From Ferrimonas sediminum (GTDB taxonomy: Bacteria; Pseudomonadota; Gammaproteobacteria; Enterobacterales; Shewanellaceae), in assembly GCF_900100175.1 (NCBI RefSeq), contig NZ_FNEM01000010.1, positions 1 through 64,000 of the forward strand: a DNA stretch of 64,000 bases, given 5' to 3'. The notes under the pieces were generated by a model. It was not told the DNA's origin and searched no databases. It saw nothing but the letters and a program-made list of their open reading frames with translations. Positions 17,301-25,519 of the stretch are shown piece by piece (position 1 is the stretch's first letter; each line of letters begins with the position of its first letter). A program made the translations under genes and the position numbers.

Positions 17301-17804
17301 CAGGAGGTAGAGAAAACACTCTCCCCGTTATTTGAGCGTGACCCGGTGATTCAGGCCATCCGCGCTGGCCGCGCCGTTAGCGAGCCCGAACTGCAAAGCC
17401 TGATTGCCTTGGCGCATACCCAAAACCCCAATGTGGATTTGAATACCCTGAAGGAGTTCTACCCCGATTCCGCCGCGCCGCTGGATGCCCTGCTGCGCAC
17501 CATCGTCGGTATGGACACTAAGGCCATCGAAGCGGAATTCACCACCTTTGTTCAGCAGGTGCACACCCACCTGAACAGTAAACAGCAACGCTTTATCGGC
17601 CTGCTGAAAAACCACCTGATCCGCTTTGGCTCCATCGAACTGGATCAGCTCTATGACGCGCCCTACACCCAGATCCACGACGATGGACTGGATGGTCTGT
17701 TTAACGGCCAGCAAGCAGACATCATCGTACAGTTTGTAAAGCGCTTCAGCCTGCCTACCGGCCAAAGACAGGAGCTGGTTAAGGTAAGCAGCAAAATCAC
17801 CTAA
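14352..17804 (+). CDS. hsdR: type I restriction endonuclease subunit HsdR
   Basis: The 1150-residue motor/nuclease subunit cuts unmodified DNA after translocation. An N-terminal DUF4145-like helical domain (about 15-110) precedes a charged coiled coil (about 145-205). The nuclease domain shows GYCDYVLWDDNGQPLAVIEAKRA (D-x-ExK, about 265-290). The helicase shows Walker A QATGTGKTR, box II ADESHRS, TATPV and the C-terminal helicase motif QMVGRGTR. Length and architecture fit EcoEI-like subunits carrying DUF4145. GTG 14352 has AAGGA 11 bases upstream; ATG 14364 is an alternative. It is transcribed from the sigma-54 promoter at 14304. Confidence 0.94.
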   Translation: MKTSMNFEHLKPNWPELAELGAFAETYAVSDPQSAMVKLRCYVEKIVGYLFNELRISAEPNANIYDKLCNAEFTSAVDRAILDKFHAVRRGGNKAAHEGHFDQHDALWLLKESYFIGCWLFIAHGGGKLEQCPQYQSPENAPRLDEGKAEFKRKNKALQQKLAENETRLKQALKELEVAEEAQLEAQRKAAKLQQQVDQAGLARLKDNTDTFKTTFDLNEEETRRRLIDAELRSEGWDVATDETNNEQVSKEYEVDGQPTTTGKGYCDYVLWDDNGQPLAVIEAKRARRNAREGQQQAKLYADALEQRYGQRPVIFYTNGYDIWIWDDTQGYAPRKLFGYYSKDSLQHLVRQRSQRHDLNKTPIDTDVAGRMYQIESITRVCERFSDKHRKALIVQATGTGKTRVSIALAKRLISAGWAKRVLFLCDRKELRKQAKNAFAEFTSETLYEKGKSKKSDAAKARIVIATYPGMMKDFENFDVGHFDLIIADESHRSIYNKYGELFKYFDALQVGLTATPVEMISRSTSQLFGCDYKMPTANYPLEQAIDEGNLVPFKVVSHTTKFLRDGIKATELTDEQIGELEDQGIDPNTLDFDASQVDKAIFNKDTNRAILRNLMEKGLRDVDGQLPGKSIVFARSIQHAELLADLFYELYPQHDSNFCRVIHSKYERADELIDDFKSTEGKQGEITVAVSVDMLDTGIDVPECVNLVFAKPIKSKVKFWQMVGRGTRLCEDLYGPGNHKTHFLIFDHWNNFEYFKEDHPDDEGSQGKALTQNLFEARVKLAQEALKRAEMDQFSAIVPLIKADIDALNDNTIAVREKWQLKQQLSEEKRLHHMTPDTAQLLLMEMAPLMQWRAIRGESEALRFDLQMTEAQYLKLTQPSKLDIALGPIMDKVTSLSMHLNEVRTKADTIKQVQQDNFWADADHNDLEQVRTNLRGVIHLRDKGSTPMAPVTPIIDVREDHAEYQVNEVKTDIRTVDYQIYKQEVEKTLSPLFERDPVIQAIRAGRAVSEPELQSLIALAHTQNPNVDLNTLKEFYPDSAAPLDALLRTIVGMDTKAIEAEFTTFVQQVHTHLNSKQQRFIGLLKNHLIRFGSIELDQLYDAPYTQIHDDGLDGLFNGQQADIIVQFVKRFSLPTGQRQELVKVSSKIT

Positions 17805-17913
17805 GAAGTTCCAGAAAAAGCTCGTTGTTGGCCGTACAATAGCAGCTAACTCCTTTTAACCAGACCATGCCCAAGTGCTGCATGGCCGCCACAGAGATAC
17901 CTATTTAAACAAT

Positions 17914-19485
17914 ATGATCACCGGACAACTGAGAAGTAAAATCGACAAACTCTGGACCGAGTTCTGGACCGGCGGCATCACCAATCCGTTGACCGTGGTG
18001 GAGCAGATCACCTTCCTAATGTACGCCCGTATGCTGGACATGAATGAGCGCTCCGACGAAAAACGCGCCGCCCGTACCGGTAAAGCCTTTAACCACCGCT
18101 TCGAAAAATGCGAGCAGCACCTGCGTTGGGAGAACTTCCGCCACCAAGGCAGCGATGAGATCTACCGCCTGGTTAAGGACGAACTCTTCCCCCACTTTGC
18201 CGAGCTGGCCGGTGAAGGCACACAGTTTGCCGACTTTATGAAAGGCGCCCAGCTGATGATCCAAAAGCCCAATTTGCTTCAAAGTGCGGTGGATCTGATC
18301 AGCGAACTGCCTCTAGAGAATAAGGACGTAAAAGGTGATCTCTACGAATACCTGCTGTCCAAACTCACTACCGCCGGCATCAACGGTCAGTTCCGCACCC
18401 CGCGTCATATCATCCGTACCATGGTGGAAATGATTGATGTCGACCAGCGTCACCGCGTCTGTGACCCGGCCTGCGGCACCGGTGGCTTCCTCGCCACCAC
18501 CTACGAGTACCTGCTGGAGAAATACTCCTCCCCGGAAGGCATCGAACACGAGCCACTGTTTGAAGACGGCAAACCTCTGCTGGGCGCCAGCGGTCAACCG
18601 CTGGTAAACACGCTCTATAGTGGCGATCTCATCGAAGACCGTCACCACATCGACACCGATATGTTCCACGGCTTTGACTTCGATGCCACCATGCTCCGCG
18701 TCGCCGCCATGAACTTGGTGATGCACGGCATCAAGGAGCCGGATATCCACTACCAGGATACCCTGAGCCAGAGCTTTATCGAACGTCGCCGCAGCGAGGC
18801 CCGCGAAGGCTTCGATGTGATCCTGGCTAACCCGCCCTTCAAGGGTAGCTTGGACGAGGAAGACGTCGACCCCACCCTACTGCGGGTGGTGAAAACCAAG
18901 AAGACCGAGCTGCTGTTTGTCGCTCTGATTCAGCGCATGCTCAAAACCGGCGGCCGCTCTGCCACCATCGTCCCCGATGGTGTACTATTTGGCTCCTCCA
19001 AAGCCCACCAGACCCTGCGTAAGCACTTGCTGGAAGACAACCAACTGGAAGCGGTGATCTCCCTGCCAAGCGGGGTATTTAAACCCTACGCTGGGGTATC
19101 CACCGCCATTTTGTTTTTCACCAAAGGCGGCAACACCGACAAGGTATGGTTCTACGATGTACAGGCCGACGGCTACTCTCTGGATGACAAGCGTACCCCA
19201 ACCAAAGACAACGATCTGCCGGACCTAATTAAGCAGTTCAAAGCCTACCAACAGGCGGTGATCAATAACGATTCTTTGGAAGCCTGGGCCGATAAAACCC
19301 AGAAAGCCTTCCTGGTGGACGCATCTGACATCAAGGCTAACAAGTACGATCTCTCCATCAACCGTTATAAAGAAACGGTGTACGAAGAGGAGCAGTATGA
19401 AGACCCGAAGGTTCTGCTGAAGCAGCTGATGGCGCTGGAAGATGAGATCCAGACTGAACTGAAGGTGCTGGAGGGAATGCTATGA
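17914..19485 (+). CDS. hsdM: type I DNA methyltransferase subunit HsdM
   Basis: The 523-residue N6-adenine methyltransferase protects host DNA and forms the core of the restriction complex. [22 protein letters not shown] is the typical N-terminus, so ATG 17914 is preferred over the GTG 39 bases upstream. The SAM motif [10 protein letters not shown] and catalytic NPPF ([11 protein letters not shown]) are present, followed by [17 protein letters not shown]. It overlaps hsdS by 4 bases. The roughly 110 bases from hsdR hold no clear promoter, so it is probably in the same transcript. Confidence 0.95.
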   Translation: MITGQLRSKIDKLWTEFWTGGITNPLTVVEQITFLMYARMLDMNERSDEKRAARTGKAFNHRFEKCEQHLRWENFRHQGSDEIYRLVKDELFPHFAELAGEGTQFADFMKGAQLMIQKPNLLQSAVDLISELPLENKDVKGDLYEYLLSKLTTAGINGQFRTPRHIIRTMVEMIDVDQRHRVCDPACGTGGFLATTYEYLLEKYSSPEGIEHEPLFEDGKPLLGASGQPLVNTLYSGDLIEDRHHIDTDMFHGFDFDATMLRVAAMNLVMHGIKEPDIHYQDTLSQSFIERRRSEAREGFDVILANPPFKGSLDEEDVDPTLLRVVKTKKTELLFVALIQRMLKTGGRSATIVPDGVLFGSSKAHQTLRKHLLEDNQLEAVISLPSGVFKPYAGVSTAILFFTKGGNTDKVWFYDVQADGYSLDDKRTPTKDNDLPDLIKQFKAYQQAVINNDSLEAWADKTQKAFLVDASDIKANKYDLSINRYKETVYEEEQYEDPKVLLKQLMALEDEIQTELKVLEGML

Positions 19486-20666
19486 GTTGGCCGTTGGTGA
19501 AGTTGGCTGAAGTAGCTACATTGAACCCCCGTTTACCAAAATGGGTTAATGAGAGCCAGGAAGTAAGTTTCTTAGCAATGGCCTCGGTTTCTGAAGAAGG
19601 AAAAATTCTTAATCAGGAACGAAGAATCCTTGCCGAAACCAAGAAAGGCTTCACTTACTTTGAGCGCAATGATGTCATTGTGGCGAAAATTACACCGTGC
19701 TTTGAAAACGGAAAAGCTGCATTCCTCGATAGATTGGAAACTCAAGTTGGGTTTGGCTCAACTGAGTTTCATGTCCTAAGGCCAAACTCAGATGAACTGG
19801 ATGGTAAGTATCTTTTCTATTTAATTTGGAATATTCAACTAAGGTCTGTTGGTGAACGGAACATGACTGGCAGTGCAGGTCAAAAGCGTGTTCCGACCTC
19901 GTTCTTTAAAGATTTGAAAATCCCCCTCCCACCGCTGGAGGAACAAAAGCGCATCGCCACCATCCTCGGTAAAGCCGATGACATCCGCCGCAAACGCAAG
20001 CAAGCCATCCAACTCGCCGACGACTTCCTCCGCAGCGTCTTCCTGGAGATGTTTGGTGACCCAGTCACCAACCCGAAGGGATTCCCTATAGGCACGATTC
20101 GCGATCTCGTTGAATCAGCCAATTACGGTTCATCTGGAAAAGCCTCCGTTGAGCTGAAAGAGTTCCCGATTTTAAGGATGGGCAACATCACTTATAAAGG
20201 GCACTGGGACTTTTCTTCTCTCAAGTACATCGACCTAAATGAGAAAGAGCAGCAAAAGTACCTAGTTCGAAAAGGCGACCTGCTATTTAATCGTACCAAC
20301 AGCAAAGACTTAGTAGGAAAAACTGCGGTATATAGGGAAGATGAACCTATGGCTATCGCAGGCTACTTAATTCGGGTTCGAACCAATGAGCTAGGTAATA
20401 CTGAATATATATCCAGTTACTTGAACTCCAAACATGGTAAACAAACATTACTGAACATGTGCAAGAGCATTGTCGGAATGGCAAATATCAATGCGCAGGA
20501 AATGCAGAACATCAAAATCTGCATTCCGCCAAAGGCACTCCAGGACAAATTTGCAGATATTGTGGATGAAGTGGTCCAGCGCACAAAGAAAATGACGACA
20601 GGCGAAGAACAGTTAAACGAACTGTTTTCCAGCCTTAGCCAAAAAGCCTTCTCCGGCCAGCTCTAA
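19482..20666 (+). CDS. hsdS: type I specificity subunit HsdS
   Basis: The 394-residue subunit has two target-recognition domains (about 1-150 and 195-345). Each is followed by a conserved helical spacer; the first contains [28 protein letters not shown]. The first spacer is GC-rich like hsdM, while both recognition domains are visibly AT-richer. This is the usual sign of specificity shuffling by recombination. The recognition sequence cannot be read from the protein. It overlaps hsdM (ATGA). The hsdRMS unit ends here without an obvious terminator. Confidence 0.94.
   Translation: MSWPLVKLAEVATLNPRLPKWVNESQEVSFLAMASVSEEGKILNQERRILAETKKGFTYFERNDVIVAKITPCFENGKAAFLDRLETQVGFGSTEFHVLRPNSDELDGKYLFYLIWNIQLRSVGERNMTGSAGQKRVPTSFFKDLKIPLPPLEEQKRIATILGKADDIRRKRKQAIQLADDFLRSVFLEMFGDPVTNPKGFPIGTIRDLVESANYGSSGKASVELKEFPILRMGNITYKGHWDFSSLKYIDLNEKEQQKYLVRKGDLLFNRTNSKDLVGKTAVYREDEPMAIAGYLIRVRTNELGNTEYISSYLNSKHGKQTLLNMCKSIVGMANINAQEMQNIKICIPPKALQDKFADIVDEVVQRTKKMTTGEEQLNELFSSLSQKAFSGQL
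20608..20626. promoter_or_regulatory. palindrome upstream of zorA promoter
   Basis: AACAGTT-AAACG-AACTGTT is a perfect 7-bp-arm palindrome inside the end of hsdS, about 120 bases before the zorA sigma-54 promoter. That distance is usual for an enhancer-binding-protein site. No matching copy was found before the other two sigma-54 promoters, so the assignment is weak. Confidence 0.3.
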
Positions 20667-20745
20667 GGAAGCCGGCCATCAGCAATCACAAGGATGTGAC
20701 CATACAGCACCGCACTCTTAAGCGACTGTTAAAAAACACAAACAT

Positions 20746-20761
20746 TGGCAAAAACTTTGCT
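20746..20761 (+). promoter_or_regulatory. sigma-54 (-24/-12) promoter of zorABCD
   Basis: TGGCAAAAACTTTGCT has TGGCA and TTGCT with exact sigma-54 spacing. The expected start near 20772 leaves a leader of about 125 bases before zorA, longer than at the other two promoters. Confidence 0.78.
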
Positions 20762-20897
20762 AGAGTTGTTGTGACTTTTGGGTCAACCACCTTTCCTTGG
20801 CTTGCCTTTTTGAACTACTTTGACAGGCTTAACGTGTTTTTCAACCGACGACAGATTGAAGAATATTATTCATTAACACATTACTGCGAATACCATC

Positions 20898-23306
20898 ATG
20901 CAGCCAGCATTCGACTTTTCCAACTTGGTTCCAGACTTCACCAGCCTGAATACTATGGTGGCCAACGGGCAGTACTTGCCCAATGATACCGCAACCTTGT
21001 CAGCCTTCTTTGTCTTAGCATTGCTGTTGGTATTTGGCATTGGCCTATGCCTCAGCTCTTGGGCGTATTTTAAAGCCAGTCGTCGCATAGGTTTTTATCA
21101 CAAAACCCTGCTAGGTGATGTGTCCTTCGATAATCTCCATGAACGCCTTCACGACATCAACAACATGGCAAGGGAGTCCGAAGCCCACCGTCACCTGTGG
21201 CGCGAATTCACCGAGACTCTAGTGGAGATTAACGACGGTGATACCAGCCACTATCACAACACCTACGATGCCGAGCATTTCTTTAATACCACCAGCCTGT
21301 CTCGGGGAGCATCAGAAAGCCGTATCGCCGTGGCAGTGCCGGGCTTCCTGACCGCCATTGGGGTACTCGGGACCTTTGTTGGTTTGCAGATGGGCCTCTC
21401 CAGCCTGGACTTGGCTCAAAACGCTTCTGTCGATGAGCTGCGTGCCAGCATTGGTCATATGATCAGCGGCGCCGCCGTGGCCTTTACCACTTCGGTGTGG
21501 GGAGTGTTCCTCAGTCTGCTGTTCAACTTCTTCGAGAAGAAGTGTGATTGGCACGTTCGCACCAAACTGCTGAAGCTGCAGACCCGGGTGGATCAGCTGT
21601 TCCCGCGTATCACACCAGAATACCAATTGGTGAAGATCGCCAATGACGGCAGTGAGTCCCGTGAAGCGCTACAGGGACTGGCGGATAAGATCGGCGATAA
21701 GATGCAGTTAGCTCTGGATGGCGTCACCGAGTCTATCCAAACCGGTTTGGAACAAAGCCTGGAAAACATCATGAAGCCAGCCATCGACAAGCTGGTGGAT
21801 GTTGGCACCGATACCAGTTCCTCGGCACTGGACAACATGCTGGGCCAGTTTATGGAGAGCATGGGTAAGGAGGGCAACCGTCAGCGCGATGCCATGGACC
21901 AAGCTTCACAGCAGATGCTGGGAACCCTGGAGCAGCTCGGCACCACCTTAAGCGCCTTTATGAACCGACTGGAACAGCAAGAAACTGAATCTGCCCAGCG
22001 CCAGAACCAACTGGGTAGCACTATGGCGACTCAGATCGAACAGATGGCACAGCACAGCAACCAGCACGTAGCGAAGTTGGCGGAACGTTCAGAGGCGACC
22101 CAACAGGCGATGACCGAACAGATGCAAACCATCGCCGAGAACATTGGCGACAAGCAGGCTGAGCTGGGCAGTACACTGACGGCACAGTTCCAACAGCTAA
22201 CCAATCACAGCAACTCTCATGTTACCCAGCTTGCGGAACGCACCGAGTCAGCCCAACAGGCGATGAACGAACAGATGCAAACCGTCGCCGAGAACATTGG
22301 CAACAAGCAGGCTGAGCTGGGCAACACCCTGACGACACAGTTCCAGCAACTAACCGAGCACAGCAACTCGCATGTTACCCAGCTTACGGAACGCACCGAG
22401 GCGGCCCACAAGGCGATGTCTACCCAGGTGCAATCCGTCGTCTCCGGTTTAAGCGACCAACAGGCGAAAAACCAGCAGCAGTTTAACCAAAGCGTGCAGC
22501 AGCTGGCACAGAGCAGTAATGACAGCTCTGAGCAGATCCGCGCCGCGACCAGCAAGGCGGCGAAAGATCTCACCGATTCTGTCAGCAACATGGTGGGCGA
22601 CCTGCGTACGGCCCAGACTCAGCAACATGCCGAGCTGCAGGAGCAGAACAAGAACCTGCGCGACAGCACCGAAGCCCTGCTGGCCCAGGTGAATACTCTG
22701 CTACGCCAGCAAGTGGAAGCGGTATCCAGCTTGCTTAACCAGGGCAGAACGCTGCAAAGCGGCATCGAGCAATCCGCCAATGCCAACGTGCAGGCCGCCA
22801 CCAAGACCTTGACAGCCAGTGAACATATGCAGAAGGTATCGCAAGATATCAACGTCTTTGGCAGTAGCATGCGAGATGCGGCCAATGGTCTGTCTGGCAC
22901 CATCACCCAGGCAGTGGATGCGACTCGAGATCTGGCGTCGCAAAATCAGCTCTCCGCTGAGAAGATTGAGTCCCTACGTGATGACATAACCACTCAACAT
23001 CTGCGTTTGGGTGAAACTCGCAGTGCCATCGACAACACTTTGTCGACGGCAGATCAGATCTTTGCCGATATGCGAGAACATCAAGATGACTACCTTGAAG
23101 GCTTGCAAGGCAACGTTGAAGAGTTAATAACTCGACTCAACGGGCTGCTACGTGAATACGCCAAGGAAGTACAAACCCAGACCGGTGAACGGATGGATCA
23201 TTGGAACAAACAAACCTCGGCATACACCACCCAGATGACCAGTGCCATCGAGGCCTTGGCCGGTGCTGTTGATGAGATCGAGACCAAGGTTCAGGGTGTC
23301 GCATGA
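20898..23306 (+). CDS. zorA: Zorya ZorA, MotA-like motor subunit
   Basis: This 802-residue inner-membrane protein has three visible transmembrane helices (about 32-56, 143-167 and 187-211). The MotA/ExbB-type core is VPGFLTAIGVLGTFVGLQMGL...ISGAAVAFTTSVWGVFLSLLFN. A long cytoplasmic, Gln/Ala-rich helical tail runs from about residue 240 to the end. ZorA pentamers with ZorB dimers form an ion-driven motor that senses phage infection and signals inward through the tail. Residues 372-524 are three 51-residue tandem repeats. An in-frame TAA at 20874-20876 excludes a longer start. The ribosome-binding site is weak. It overlaps zorB (ATGA). Confidence 0.94.
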   Translation: MQPAFDFSNLVPDFTSLNTMVANGQYLPNDTATLSAFFVLALLLVFGIGLCLSSWAYFKASRRIGFYHKTLLGDVSFDNLHERLHDINNMARESEAHRHLWREFTETLVEINDGDTSHYHNTYDAEHFFNTTSLSRGASESRIAVAVPGFLTAIGVLGTFVGLQMGLSSLDLAQNASVDELRASIGHMISGAAVAFTTSVWGVFLSLLFNFFEKKCDWHVRTKLLKLQTRVDQLFPRITPEYQLVKIANDGSESREALQGLADKIGDKMQLALDGVTESIQTGLEQSLENIMKPAIDKLVDVGTDTSSSALDNMLGQFMESMGKEGNRQRDAMDQASQQMLGTLEQLGTTLSAFMNRLEQQETESAQRQNQLGSTMATQIEQMAQHSNQHVAKLAERSEATQQAMTEQMQTIAENIGDKQAELGSTLTAQFQQLTNHSNSHVTQLAERTESAQQAMNEQMQTVAENIGNKQAELGNTLTTQFQQLTEHSNSHVTQLTERTEAAHKAMSTQVQSVVSGLSDQQAKNQQQFNQSVQQLAQSSNDSSEQIRAATSKAAKDLTDSVSNMVGDLRTAQTQQHAELQEQNKNLRDSTEALLAQVNTLLRQQVEAVSSLLNQGRTLQSGIEQSANANVQAATKTLTASEHMQKVSQDINVFGSSMRDAANGLSGTITQAVDATRDLASQNQLSAEKIESLRDDITTQHLRLGETRSAIDNTLSTADQIFADMREHQDDYLEGLQGNVEELITRLNGLLREYAKEVQTQTGERMDHWNKQTSAYTTQMTSAIEALAGAVDEIETKVQGVA
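22011..22469 (+). repeat. three 153-bp tandem repeats in the zorA tail
   Basis: Units start at 22011, 22164 and 22317 and encode 51 residues each, with core words HSNxHVxxLxER, QAMxEQMQTxAENIG and KQAELGxTL. The last two units are closest to each other; the third decays at its end. The in-frame period could lengthen or shorten the ZorA tail. Confidence 0.85.
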
Positions 23307-24100
23307 GATTCAGTTCACGACGCACGGTAACCGTTGACGAGGACAACCCCTATTGGATGTCGTTCTCTGATCTGATGTCGGGGCTGCTGGTGATTTTTAT
23401 TCTCGCGGCACTAGCCTTGATTCTGGAACTGACCCAAACCCGGCAACAGGTTGACGAGGCGCTAGAGGAGTTACGTACCGCCGAGCAGGTACGACGCAAT
23501 ATCCTGGATGACATCGTCGATGAACTGAAGCGCCAGGACATTCACATCGAGGTGAACGAGAATAAAAGCATCCTCCGTATTCCAGATAGCCTGGCTTTTG
23601 CCTCTGGCCGATATGAGATCCCAGATGATCAGAATACTCAGGACACTGTGAACAAGATTGGCTTGGCCATTCACGGCGCTATCCTTAAGCAACGTAGCGG
23701 CTCAGTGGATTGCACCACCGCAGAGGTGTCGGTTCAACAGGAGCACGATTGCAAGCCTGGATATGAATACCTGGACACTGTATTCATCGAAGGGCACACC
23801 GATAGCATGAACTTCAATGGTCTTCTCGGCACTGGGAACTGGGGACTCTCTGCCTTCAGGGCCATTTCACTTTGGTCTCATTGGAACCAGGAGCTTGAAC
23901 TGGCACCGGCTTACCAAGAGATGATCAATCACGATGGTCAGAAGTTATTTTCGGTCAGTGGCTACGCCGATTCACGCCGAGTGAACGAAGTCGAGGATAC
24001 TGCCCAGCAGAAAGCTCAAAACCGACGAATTGACATTCGCTTCACCATTCGACGCCCTTCGGATCTAGACCTGGAAAATGTGCTGGAGCTGGCACGATGA
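23303..24100 (+). CDS. zorB: Zorya ZorB, MotB/OmpA-like stator subunit
   Basis: The 265-residue protein has a short cytoplasmic start and one transmembrane helix (about 20-42). Asp23 in MSFSDLMSG is the expected ion-conducting residue. The periplasmic OmpA-like peptidoglycan-binding domain has FIEGHTDSM, NWGLSAFRA and YADSRRVN...NRRIDIRF. With ZorA it forms the membrane motor, anchored to the cell wall. The gene overlaps both zorA and zorC by 4 bases, so all three are translationally coupled. Confidence 0.95.
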   Translation: MRFSSRRTVTVDEDNPYWMSFSDLMSGLLVIFILAALALILELTQTRQQVDEALEELRTAEQVRRNILDDIVDELKRQDIHIEVNENKSILRIPDSLAFASGRYEIPDDQNTQDTVNKIGLAIHGAILKQRSGSVDCTTAEVSVQQEHDCKPGYEYLDTVFIEGHTDSMNFNGLLGTGNWGLSAFRAISLWSHWNQELELAPAYQEMINHDGQKLFSVSGYADSRRVNEVEDTAQQKAQNRRIDIRFTIRRPSDLDLENVLELAR

Positions 24101-25512
24101 GTCTCTTGGATCTGCTCCCATCATTGCACTTCGAATTACGGGTATCCAATGACCCTTTGTTTAAGGTACTGCCTTCAGAACAGCAGAAGCTGAAAGAAGT
24201 TACGCGCAAGGCCGGAGCAACCAGCCCAGCCTTCCATCAGGCCTATGAAGATATGTATTCCGGCATTGCTAATCAGCAATCCCTGGCTTCTCTGCTGACC
24301 AACGTTTTACGCGTTAGGGCGTATGGTATTGGCGTGGGTGGTGCCCCGTTTCGCCGAGTACCATTAAGCGATGAGGCATTAACGCGCATCAATCACTTCA
24401 GACCTATACCCAGCCGGCAGTTTATGGAAAATCTGTTCGACTGGTATTGCGGTAGCTTTGATGAGATGTCCAACCAGCAGGGAGTTCGCCAATGGCTCAT
24501 TCGCGCTATTGCAAAGCGCCCTGAATATCAACATTGGCTAGTCGCCTTGGTCGAAAACGCGCCCAAGTCGCTGGCAAACGATGCCAGCGACTTGGGCATA
24601 AGCTTGAAAGAACACGTTAAGCGACGTGATCTTGAAAAGATCATAGGTGGGCGTCTTTATTCTGCTGCGCAAAATATTTTCTATCTTGAAAGCCTTAAGA
24701 AGCTGAAACCGAACGAGGAATCAACCTTGCTTGGACAACTAGTGCTTCCCGAAGTATTTAACTCGGCTTATACCCCTGAAGTACCTCTAGGTGTCGAGGT
24801 TATGCGAATTCTAATTGACCGTTTACCAGCAACAGAAGAACTTGGAGACAGCTGGCGGGCGGTGATAAATTCCATTGGCGGCGACCCACGGCTTCCTGAC
24901 ACTTCCCCCATCTATCGAAAGTGGTGGAAACCATTAGGAAGAGAACTGATAGAAAAAGCTCGAGGTTGGTATTCTCGGATGGATCTCAAGATCTTCCTCC
25001 GCGTAATCGAAGAGCACGGAAAAGCCAGTTACGATGAGGACATGCAACGCATGTTCCCCGCCCGAAAACGCTTCCTCGAAGGGTTGTTTGATAACGGGTT
25101 TGTAAAAGGCAGTCGATTGTACCTATCGCGAGGAGCTGCACGATATGTAAGGCGACACATTCACAAGGATGATTTGCCAAAGTTCGATACAGTTCGCGAT
25201 CAAGACAAGTCCATTATTTATCTCGATTTAGGCGATATACATTTGGTTGAAGGAAGCCATAACTGTAAGTTGTGGCTACACCAGAATCTGGCACCCAATA
25301 CTATTTTGCGCACTTACTCTACCTCACAGCCTTCATATTTCGAGCTGACTCAAGGCATTGTGAGTAGAGACCATATTGCCATTACTCACACACCGAACAC
25401 CTGGATCACCAACGCCCTCGAAGCAATGCGGTATTTTGGGATCAGCGTTTCAGCGGAGCAGGTAATGAGCAAAAAAGATGCGAAAAGCCACATCCGCAGA
25501 TTAGGGTATTAA
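24097..25512 (+). CDS. zorC: Zorya ZorC, EH-signature protein
   Basis: The 471-residue soluble protein carries the EH_Signature-type C-terminal region (RMFPARKRFLEGLFDNGF, then a basic YLSRGAARYVRRH and late HTPNTWITNALEAMRYFG). It occupies the zorC position between zorB and zorD of type I Zorya. In the family ZorC is a DNA-binding cytosolic effector partner recruited on motor activation. No enzyme motif is visible. It overlaps zorB by 4 bases and is 7 bases from zorD. Confidence 0.88.
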   Translation: MSLLDLLPSLHFELRVSNDPLFKVLPSEQQKLKEVTRKAGATSPAFHQAYEDMYSGIANQQSLASLLTNVLRVRAYGIGVGGAPFRRVPLSDEALTRINHFRPIPSRQFMENLFDWYCGSFDEMSNQQGVRQWLIRAIAKRPEYQHWLVALVENAPKSLANDASDLGISLKEHVKRRDLEKIIGGRLYSAAQNIFYLESLKKLKPNEESTLLGQLVLPEVFNSAYTPEVPLGVEVMRILIDRLPATEELGDSWRAVINSIGGDPRLPDTSPIYRKWWKPLGRELIEKARGWYSRMDLKIFLRVIEEHGKASYDEDMQRMFPARKRFLEGLFDNGFVKGSRLYLSRGAARYVRRHIHKDDLPKFDTVRDQDKSIIYLDLGDIHLVEGSHNCKLWLHQNLAPNTILRTYSTSQPSYFELTQGIVSRDHIAITHTPNTWITNALEAMRYFGISVSAEQVMSKKDAKSHIRRLGY

Positions 25513-25519
25513 TTAGACG

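Noticed and set aside
20696-20986. Frame of 96 codons before zorA
   Set aside because: It overlaps the sigma-54 promoter and the zorA start and shows no protein-like features.
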